Of a stretch of 64,000 nucleotides of DNA, positions 56,778 to 64,000 are shown one piece after another; the stretch's first letter is position 1, and each line of letters begins with the position of its first letter. The stretch spans positions 124,001 through 188,000 of the forward strand of contig JALRMH010000039.1 in assembly GCA_026119935.1 (NCBI GenBank). Reading direction: 5' to 3'. The DNA is from Endothia cerciana (Eukaryota > Ascomycota > Sordariomycetes > Diaporthales > Cryphonectriaceae). The translations under genes were made by a program, and so were the position numbers. A model generated the notes under the pieces. It worked only from the letters and a program-made list of their open reading frames with translations. It was not told the DNA's origin and did not search any database.

Positions 56778-58591
56778 GGTCCCTGCTCGGCGGCACACGG
56801 CCTGTTAAATCTCAAAACATGCGCACAACGGAGCACCTGGTGTTTGTTCTTTCATCTCATTAGCATAGCGAGGATATAGACCAATCTGAGAGAGTACGGT
56901 GTTGCCTGGTGAGTGATTGGAATCGTTGCGAAGCATAGTCCTGACCGACGGCGGTGATGTCTGTGGGAGTGTTGGGGATTGTTTCGCCCTCGCTGGCCCG
57001 GACCCCGCAGCCTCATGCTTCTCTTTTCCTTTCCTCGGTTTTCCCCTTTCCCTGTGCGCCCAGAAAAGGCAATGGATGGCACGTCCCCTCCCTAGGTCGG
57101 CATCGGTCCTTGCCTCAGCTCACGTCATCAGGTGGCGTCCCAGTGCGGCTCAACACTCAACGACATGTCTCTCGATAAGTCGTCCCAATACGACTTCACA
57201 ACCATCACCGGGGCCCCGCTCTGGAGAGAGGCCCTCGCCAATCTCAGGTCAACAGTTGCAGGCCACCCGTGCACGGATGTTTTTCATACTTTAATGCTTT
57301 CCCATCAGGGTCTCTCCTACTATGTACAGGTCCTGACGCTGGGATACCGACTCGGTCCTGACAAGACCTCTCGCCAAACATCAACGAAAGCATGGCATGT
57401 GTCAATCCCCTGTAATTATTCCGGCCAGATCCTGACAAGGTCAACAGGCTATCAACGTCCTGAGCGACAAGGTGCACCGGGCAACCAAGACATGACAGGG
57501 CAGATATATCTCGACGCGACCTGTTTTTTTTGTCACCAAATGAACCGGGGGGTTGTTCCCACGAGCCTAATACGGCACATGTGTTTTGTCACGTTTTGTC
57601 AGGCCCGACAAATCTGCTGCCCCGTCGCTGCATTGATAATCGCTTGGTGATGGAAAGGTCAGCCCTTAATCAGCGATCTACCGATGCGGACGGCCCCACG
57701 GCCCCCAGCGCGCGGTGGGTAGCTCCCCCACTATGGCCCCCCGCCTTGCATGGTACCGTTGCCCCCCCCCCCCAAAAAACGACGTGCCCCGGGATGATGC
57801 CTTTACGAGCCATGCTATTCCGTTCAGGCATGTGTAAGTGGCTTCTGCAAACAGCGACAATCTCGATTCCATGACTTCTGGACAGGGATGAGACGCTGCT
57901 TCTGGGGATGCCATAGGGCCCCTTCCGGACTGTGACCACGGCAACAAAACCATCCCTCCAGTTTGTCGGATATGAAGAAAGAAGAAAGAAAAAAAAAGAG
58001 AGAGAGGGGGGGTCGGAGAGAGAGAGGGGGGGGGGGTCGGAGAGAGAGAGAGAGAGAGAGAGAGAGATGTATTGTCCCCCCTCGTGGAGGAGGCCGGGTG
58101 GGGAGGGAGGCTGGCCCATCTGCAAGGGACGGACCAGCCAGGCAAGGTAACATAGAAAGAGACTGACAGAGCGATGGGCCCACCAGACCTTGATTATCCC
58201 ATCATGAGCTGAGACGAGACAAACGAACGGCTTCAGGCACGGGGCAGAACTATCTAGAGGATTCTGCCGGCGGCCTGGACCCGGAACTGCGGTAGTCGAT
58301 AGTTGTGAGCTGGCTTCCCCACGGCCCATCAGTGCGTCCTGTGCTGTGTGCATTGCATTGCCTGGTTGACCCCAGTTTAGCATCCCACATCTGGGAACAT
58401 CACCTGTGACCCTGGCTTCATTGCGTCAAAAATGCACGGGCTCCTGTGATATAAAGGTCCTCCCACCTCCCCCCCCTTCACCTTGACTTTCGATCCCAGC
58501 CAGGCAGCCTTATATATATTCTTCAATTGATTCTGTCCAGTCTGTGATAACCCCCCCAATTGTCTCTCTCGACAACCAAAGTACAGTCAGG
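56778..58591. other. Intergenic, MFS gene to quinone reductase
   Basis: 1.8 kb. An open frame at 57165-57650 has a coding-like first 30 codons but no recognised family; it is discussed under findings. It also holds a long purine-rich tract (57974-58067) and several C runs. A TATATATA word lies at about 58512-58519, some 75 nt before the next ATG. Confidence 0.4.
57974..58067 (+). repeat. Long purine tract (GAA, G-run and GA repeats)
   Basis: About 94 nt of nearly pure A/G on the plus strand, broken only by two TC pairs, ending in about 13 GA units. Such mirror-like purine runs can form triplex DNA and are hard to sequence. Confidence 0.9.
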
Positions 58592-59462
58592 ATGGCTCCC
58601 AAGATCGCTGTTGTCTACGTGGGTAGCTCCTGTCCCCCCCCCCCCCCGGCATCTTGAGGCCCTCACTGCCCCTCCTGCATCATCTGGCCCAGAGAGCTAT
58701 CGCCATGGGGCAATGCACACAGTGCCCATCCTGACCCATGAGCACACGGATGGTGACATGTGGGAACAATGGCTGACGCATTTCCTCTACTAGTACTCCA
58801 TGTACGGCCATGTCAAGGCCATGGCCGAGGCCGAGGTTAAGGGCATCAAGGCCGCCGGTGGCACTGCCGACCTCTTCCAGTACGGCCAACCCCTCTTCCT
58901 TTCCCTCCGCTCCGTCGGCCCCGGAATATGTGCAGACTGACACCATCCGCTTTCCTCCAGGATCCCTGAGACCCTCTCCGAGGAGGTCCTAGGCAAGATG
59001 CACGCCCCGCCCAAGCCCACCGACGTGCAGACGCTCTCGAGCCCGGCCACGCTCGCCGAGTACGACGCCTTCATCCTCGGCATCCCCACCCGCTTCGGCA
59101 ACTTCCCCGCGCAGTGGAAGGCCTTCTGGGACCAGACCGGCGGCCAGTGGCAGACCGGCGGCTTCCACGGCAAGATGGCCGCCCTCTTCATCTCCACCGC
59201 CTCCCCCGGCGGCGGCCAGGAGTCCACCGCGCTCAACGCCCTGTCCACCCTCGCCCACCACGGCATCATCTACGTCCCCCTCGGCTACGCCAACGCCTTC
59301 GGCCAGCTCACCAACCTCAGCGAGGTCCACGGCGGCTCGCCCTGGGGCGCGGGCACCTTCGCCGCCGGCGACGGCTCCCGCCAGCCCAGCGCCCTGGAGC
59401 TCGAGGTGGCCGAGATCCAGGGCAAGGCGTTCTACGAGACGGTGAGCAAGTACACGGGTTGA
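58592..59462 (+). CDS. Flavodoxin-like NAD(P)H:quinone oxidoreductase (WrbA/Pst2/Ycp4 type, Alt a 7 family)
   Basis: FMN enzyme that reduces quinones by two electrons and so limits oxidative stress. In yeasts the family is linked to the plasma membrane. Exons 58592-58618, 58794-58879 and 58961-59462 (introns 175 and 81 nt) give 204 residues, the WrbA length. FMN-binding parts are YSMYGHVKAMAEAE (10-23), GIPTRFGNFPAQ (78-89) and the GGGQEST loop (121-127), followed by HHGIIYVPLGY and HGGSPWGAGTF. The end is GKAFYETVSKYTG. The stop is TGA directly followed by CTA, and the same frame stays open to 59657. The extension is listed separately because it may be translated by readthrough. Just before the stop the word ACG|GTGAGC is also a good splice donor (59442), so an alternative small intron could join the same extension. 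Confidence 0.93.
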
Positions 59463-59660
59463 CTACATGATAGTGACGGAAAGAAGGAAGAGGTTGCTGC
59501 TGCGGGCGCCGCTGAGGGCGGGAGCCCTTCGGGGGCGGCGGGGGCGGCGGGGGCGGCCAAGAAGGATGCCAAGGCGACTGGGAAGGGCGAGGCTGCGAAA
59601 AAGGAGGGGAAGGAGGCCGAGGGCCCATGTGGGCTGCCCAAGAAATGTACGATCATGTGA
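59463..59660 (+). other. In-frame extension after leaky stop, ending in a CaaX box
   Basis: 65 codons in the frame of the quinone reductase, from CTA at 59463 to TGA at 59658-59660. The composition is low-complexity but coding-like: Lys is almost always AAG, Glu mostly GAG, Ala mostly GCG/GCC/GCT. Nine-base GGGGCGGCG units keep the frame (GAAGAAGAA). The end reads GPCGLPKKCTIM. CTIM is a standard CaaX prenylation motif, with a second cysteine seven residues upstream that could be palmitoylated. The stop context UGA-CUA is the known readthrough consensus. In-frame acceptors for an alternative intron starting at 59442 lie at 59483, 59486 and 59492 (42, 45 or 51 nt). The product would be a longer, membrane-anchored isoform. 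Confidence 0.65.
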
Positions 59661-59934
59661 TATGATACCTCGGGAGATGGAATAATGAAAAATCAGGACA
59701 GTCAAGTACATGCACTCAAGGGTGCTGTGACGTGATGCTGGTCACGCTGCACGGTGTTTCTCTTCCTCACTGTTGATGGCGCGCCGCGGCGCTTACGCCC
59801 AGTGGTGGCATATCAGGAGCATCCGGTTCCTGAGCAGAGAAAACGCCTGACTCCTGACTCCCTAGCCCTCCGTCGCTCGCGTCTCAGGCGTGGACTTGGC
59901 CCTGCCCTGGCCAGTCTCGTCCCGCTTCAGGCCC

Positions 59935-60867
59935 TCACAGCCTCGCCTTCCCGCCCTTCGTCTTCAGCGCATCCTCCCACCAGGGCCACACGCTCGGCCC
60001 GTCCTTCGGCACCGTCCCCTCCATCACCGCGCCCCTCTTCTCCACGAAGCCCCTCACGCCCTCGGCAAAGTCCGCCTTCCTGAACAGGTCGAACAGCACC
60101 TGGCTCTCGAGCAGGTGCGCCTCCTCCGGCGTCCCCGGGCCGCGGTAGATCATGTCCCTCATGACGACGGCGCTCACCACGCTGGCGTTCCTGACCACGT
60201 CCCCGGCGATCTCCAGCGCCCGGGGCAGCACCCGGGCCGGCTCGTCGACGAGGGTGAACAGCCCGTCCAGCAGCGGGTCGGCGGCCGGGTAGACGGCGCC
60301 CGTGGTGGCGAGGTGCACGGCGCGCGAGGCGCCCAGGAGCCGCGGCAGGAAGAAGGAGCTGCACCCCTCAAGGACGAGCCCCCGCCGCGCGAAGACGAAC
60401 CCGACCCGGGCCCGCGCGTGCGTCACGCGCACCGCGCACGGGAGCGTCATGGTCGCGCCGATCCCCACCGCGCTGCCGTTCATCGCGGCCACCACGGGCT
60501 TGTCGCACCGGAAGATGGCGAGCGACACCCGCCCGCCGCCGTCGCGGTGCGTGTCCCGCGACGCCGCCGCCAGCCGGCTCGCCTCGGCCGCGCCCGGGGG
60601 CGCGGCGAGGTCCATGCCCGCGCAGAAGATCCTGTTGGCCGGGTCGGAGCCCGTGAGGACGATGCACCTCACGCGCGGGTCTTCGGAGAGGAGGCTGAAG
60701 GCCCGCTCGAGGGAGGCCATCATGGCCGTGTTGAAGGCATTCCTCGCCTCGGGGCGGTCCAGGATTACGAGGACTATGGGGGTTACGGTGGGCGAGGACG
60801 GGGGGTGGTGGGAGAGTTTGACAGCGGGCAGGCTGAGGGTTTCGTAGGAGGATGGGAGGTCGGGCAT
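59935..60867 (-). CDS. Enoyl-CoA hydratase/isomerase family protein, probably peroxisomal
   Basis: Crotonase-fold enzyme of fatty-acid or related acyl-CoA metabolism. One exon, 310 residues. Key parts are ILDRPEARNAFNTAM (35-49), the oxyanion-hole segment IFCAGMDL (80-87), NGSAVGIGATMTL (130-142) and GLVLEGCSSFFLPRLLG (163-179). Glu167 is in the position of the single acid used by isomerase-type members; the first catalytic Glu of true hydratases (in the AVGIG block) is not there. The last three residues are ARL, a PTS1-like signal, so import into peroxisomes is likely. It converges with the quinone reductase gene: its stop lies 274 nt after the end of that gene's extension. The exact substrate is not known. 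Confidence 0.9.
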   Translation of the reverse strand: MPDLPSSYETLSLPAVKLSHHPPSSPTVTPIVLVILDRPEARNAFNTAMMASLERAFSLLSEDPRVRCIVLTGSDPANRIFCAGMDLAAPPGAAEASRLAAASRDTHRDGGGRVSLAIFRCDKPVVAAMNGSAVGIGATMTLPCAVRVTHARARVGFVFARRGLVLEGCSSFFLPRLLGASRAVHLATTGAVYPAADPLLDGLFTLVDEPARVLPRALEIAGDVVRNASVVSAVVMRDMIYRGPGTPEEAHLLESQVLFDLFRKADFAEGVRGFVEKRGAVMEGTVPKDGPSVWPWWEDALKTKGGKARL

Positions 60868-61613
60868 TTTAGAGATCTGTGTGCGTGTCTCTTGTCAAGG
60901 CGGTGAGATGAAACCCTACGAGGTTCAGCCCTCATAAGAACTGGGGCTGCCCTTTTGGAGTTTTAGATACCTCTCCCACCGGGCCCTTCGGAGGCCATTT
61001 GTGAGGGGAAAGCATGTTACCACAGGACGACGCCACCACAAGAATTAATGCCGAGGTCAATCCCGAGGAGATCATACTGTATGTCAGAAACATAATAAAT
61101 CATGGCATCACACCTGTGCTTAGGTTCTGAAAATGGTGGAAACAAATCCGAATGATAGCATCCCCTCCCCTCAGCAGAGATATAATGGCTGGCAAGAGTA
61201 AAAGATGCAAGTTGGGTTTCTGTTGTGATGATAGAGCAGTCTGACTTGAGGTCTCAATAGAAGATATCAATGTCTTCAAGGGGAAGATAGGGACACACCT
61301 TTTCGCAAGAATAGACGAGTCCCACAAAGGTGATATCGAGGTCTTTTCCAGAACAGAGTCTTGGTCACATCCGTACGCAGTAGGTGAATGACCATGGTTT
61401 ACAGATAGTTCGTACCATCACCATATCTGGGAAGGGGGAAAGGAAGGGGACTTCTGATATACGCTTGCTGTCCGCAACGACAGATACCCGGCCGTACGTG
61501 GGACTTTCCTGCGCATCGACCGCGACCAATTCTGGACAGTCCCTCTCGGCTTTCAATCTACCTGAAGTCCTCTACCTCCCTCGCCCACCCTTTCCTCGGA
61601 CCTTGAATGGATC
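60868..61613. other. Intergenic, start of crotonase gene to end of DUF7721 gene
   Basis: About 0.75 kb, moderately AT-rich, with promoter of the crotonase gene on the left. No gene recognised. Confidence 0.4.
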
Positions 61614-62662
61614 CTACATGAACTTGCTCGCCAAGCTCATCAGCCCACCGCTGCTCCCACCCTGGCTCTTCATATACATCTTCAGGGCCATCTCGCCAGC
61701 CTGCTGCACGGCGCTCTCCTTGGACGCACTGGCGCTGACCCGGCCCGAGGAGGCCTGCGAGTCGAACAGCTTGCTGGCCTCGCTCATGGCCAGGCCGATG
61801 AACTCGCTCTGCGAGCCGCCCCCGGAGCTGCTGCCGCCCGAGAACATCTTGAGCGCCTGCATGGCGGCCGCGTTACCCATGGACCCGGAGTCGGCCTCGC
61901 CGCCGTCGTCCTCGCCGCCGAAGAACTTCTTGTGGTGCGCAACGGCCGCTACAGCACTCATCAGCACTTGTACTTCCCCTCCTGAACGGCCGCTCTTCTT
62001 GTGTCTTTCCGTCTCTGTCTCTCTCCCCTCTTGTCTCTGTGTGTGTGTTGGGAGAGGGAGGGGGGGGGGGGATCGGGCTGACGGGGGAAACGCGACGTAC
62101 CCTGCTCATCAACCTCCTCGTTTGCCAGCTGGCCCTTCTTTCCCATGAACTTCCCCATGATCCCCGAGAAGAAGTCGGAGCCGCCCGAGCCGCCGGCGTT
62201 GCGCGAGGCGTGCTCGGCAGCACGCTGGTGGAAGCCTTCCTCCTCGCTGTCGTCGCGGGGCACGTATCCGCGGTTGGGCACTACAGAGGCGGAGGCATGA
62301 TGTTAGCTGGAATCTTGTCTCTGTGAGGTGAGAGATTATGCGTGGGGCCAGGGATAGACTTGCTCCTCTCGCCCTCGTAGCCGCCGCCGCCGCCGCCGCC
62401 GCCACCGCCGCCGCCACCGTAGGCACCGCCTGTAACCGGCTGGGTCAGTATTGTTCGTCGAGCCGTCTCGAGATTGGGAGGTCTTCCTTACTGCCGAATT
62501 CTGTATTCAAGATACCATCAGCGATGCACTCCCTCTCGGGTCGAACACTGTCGGGCAGGGGCTTCGTGGTATCCGACACTGCCCCTCAAGACAATGGCGG
62601 GGTAGCTCCAGCAACGGGCCGATGCACATGTACTCACCAGGCTGCTCGCGGCCGTAAGACAT
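61614..62662 (-). CDS. Glycine-rich DUF7721-type protein
   Basis: 201 residues in the preferred model: 62662-62638, 62429-62364, 62280-62101, 61948-61614. The start MSYGREQPGG leads into a polyglycine run (about 11 Gly), then YEGER. The conserved core is FHQRAAEHASRNAGGSGGSDFFSGIMGKFMGKKGQLANEEVDEQ, then AVAAHHKKFFGGEDD, GNAAAMQALKMFSGG, SEFIGLAMSEASKLFDSQ, SKESAVQQAGEMALKMYMKS and GLMSLASKFM. These helices are shared by a fungal family of unknown role; related genes are often stress-induced. The join between exons 2 and 3 is uncertain. The preferred one uses a GC donor (A|GCAAGT at 62363); a GT donor at 62359 with an acceptor ending at 62247 also keeps the frame and skips about 11 residues. 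Confidence 0.8.
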
Positions 62663-64000
62663 CTTTTCTCAGATGATTGGATTGATTTCTTTGGTTTAGA
62701 AGGCGTGGGCTTGTTCTCTGCGTGATTGTTACGTTCTGCAGGGCCTCGGAAACTGGAAAGGGGCACAGTTGTTGTGGTCTGTTGTTTGACGGGATGCGTG
62801 GTGCAGGGCCCTGGCTGTCCTATATACTACGTAAGGCCAAGCTGCACCATCGTATTGGGATGCAGGGGTGCAGTGACTGGCTGGCTGCCTCTCCCGAGGA
62901 GGGGTTGCATCACCGACCTCTCCTCTCCCTGGGGGCGCAGCGGACCCCACATCATGAGCTGGAAGCAAGCTGTGAGGTGACGTTGGTGGGTACCTGAAAC
63001 CTGGAAAGGGTTCCGACCGCCTCTTCCCTTTGGCTTTGTCCACCCAGCTAATTCCAGCACGGGCATGAGCATGACACGAGGGACTATAGCCAGGCATTCT
63101 GCTTCTAGTAGAGACGGCATCGTGCCTCTATTTCCAGTTTCCCAGCAAGTCCAATCAATAGCAGGCTGGGCTGCGGACCGCCTGTGTGACCTCCAGTGCT
63201 TGGCCTGTCCAACCCTGGGGACCCCTTGGCGCAAAGGAGGGAGGGGCCCGCCTTGAGCTTCTAGCAACCTGAGGCATTGTCCAGAGAGTGTCCAAGGAGA
63301 TGCAGTGGATATGTTGAGGGCTGGTAGTACCTTTGCTGGACCTCTTCACTATACTCGTCCGGGGAGCCAATCTTCCGTCCGACCAGCTGGCCAACAACAT
63401 CACCACCACCCCGATAGCGACCGTCCGGCCCGTTGTTTCTGTGACGCCTTACACACCGACCAAAGTTGTGTAAAACAGCCAAGGCCCCATCAATATCCCA
63501 ACAGAGAATGCTGCTCTACAGTAACAGTTGGTATCCCCGCCAGGAATTTTCCCTATAAGCAACTCTCCAGTCTGGACTCCTGCTGCTCGTATATAGCAGG
63601 ACCCTCTTGCACAAATATGATATCATAGGCTCGTAAAGCAGAACGTCCCTCCGATCCAAGACGCCGTCTCGCGGGAATCTATCTGTGATCGGCGGCTGAT
63701 GGTAAGACCGCGATGCTATCCGTATGAACGCCGCTGTGTGCCACAGGAGAAAAAGAATCAAGGCTGTGAGCCGTGCCACACAAAATCAGGATTGCCCCGG
63801 GTCCATGGCGGGCAGCACGCCGGCCATCATACCTGGCGCGGTGTTCGGTGTACCCCCATTGTTCCCGCCCTGATTCCTTTTCTTCTCTTTCTTGGCCCAT
63901 CGGAGACCGCAGGCGTTGCAGAGCGTTTTGGGACCTGCTGGCCCTTTCCGCCATTCGGGTGAATCGAGAGTCCCTGGGAAAGAGCCATTAGCCAGGGACG
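62663..64000. other. Upstream region of the DUF7721 gene to window end
   Basis: 1.3 kb with short conflicting open frames and no recognised gene. A TATATA-like word at about 62820-62826 lies 160 nt upstream of the DUF7721 start and could be its TATA box. A gene cut by the window edge cannot be excluded. Confidence 0.4.

Noticed and set aside
55626..56798. Minus-strand open frame of 390 codons
   Set aside because: Lies exactly opposite the MFS gene. Arg/Ala/Gly/Pro/Asp-rich composition comes from the GC-rich codons of the sense strand; no domain.
59442..59473. A 32-nt intron ending at ATAG just after the quinone reductase stop
   Set aside because: Too short for a fungal intron and it leaves the extension out of frame; the in-frame 42-51 nt options or readthrough are better.
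59890..60906. Plus-strand open frame of 338 codons
   Set aside because: Antisense shadow of the crotonase gene, with Arg/Pro/His-rich nonsense composition.
1..64000. CRISPR array, prophage, bacterial operon, intact retrotransposon or biosynthetic core enzyme
   Set aside because: The DNA is fungal with spliced genes. No regular spaced repeats, no terminal repeats with polymerase genes, and no PKS, NRPS or terpene synthase domain was found in any frame.

Overview
The window comes from a filamentous ascomycete (Pezizomycotina, most likely a Sordariomycete). The evidence is short 50-80 nt introns with GT-AG ends and CTRAY-type branch sites, GC-rich codon use in the conserved genes, and a gene set typical of moulds: NoxA, HET-domain proteins, Zn2Cys6 regulators, DHA14 pumps, and DUF7732 and DUF7721 proteins. 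The species call is inference. No virus, intact transposon, CRISPR array or prokaryotic system was seen.

Layout. Bases 1-5 kb hold noxA (NADPH oxidase) behind 3 kb without a gene. Bases 6-13.5 kb look like an accessory island: a broken LaeA-like methyltransferase end, a broken HET gene, a DHA14 MFS pump and an intact HET-domain gene. Bases 15-34.6 kb are a compact core block: Sym1/Mpv17, UDP-GlcNAc pyrophosphorylase, a TDG/Mug-type DNA glycosylase, an ANCHR-like B-box protein with three MIM1-like motifs, a secreted DUF7732 protein, an LMBR1/LMBD1 membrane protein, Cft1 (CPSF-A), a tRNA-Gly(GCC) and an agmatinase-family ureohydrolase. A Zn2Cys6 transcription factor (35.5-38.3 kb) and an F-box protein with a C-terminal zinc-ribbon-like cluster (41.7-44.0 kb) follow, separated by gene-poor DNA. 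Bases 44-52.7 kb are gene-poor, partly AT-rich, and carry a small Cys-rich relic. Bases 52.7-62.7 kb return to genes: a SET-domain protein, a monocarboxylate-type MFS transporter, a WrbA/Pst2 flavodoxin-like quinone reductase, an enoyl-CoA hydratase/isomerase ending in a PTS1-like ARL, and a glycine-rich DUF7721 protein.

No operon or obvious biosynthetic cluster links these genes. Most core genes are unrelated housekeeping functions in divergent or convergent pairs.

The most interesting observation is in the quinone reductase. Its stop is UGA followed by CUA, the best-known leaky stop context. The same frame stays open for 65 more codons of Lys/Ala/Gly/Glu-rich sequence and ends in a CaaX box (CTIM). 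This suggests a minor, lipid-anchored isoform made by stop-codon readthrough, or by an alternative small intron. No other gene stop in the window has this context. All exon models are hand-built from reading frames, splice signals and remembered family sequence. None was checked against RNA or a database.
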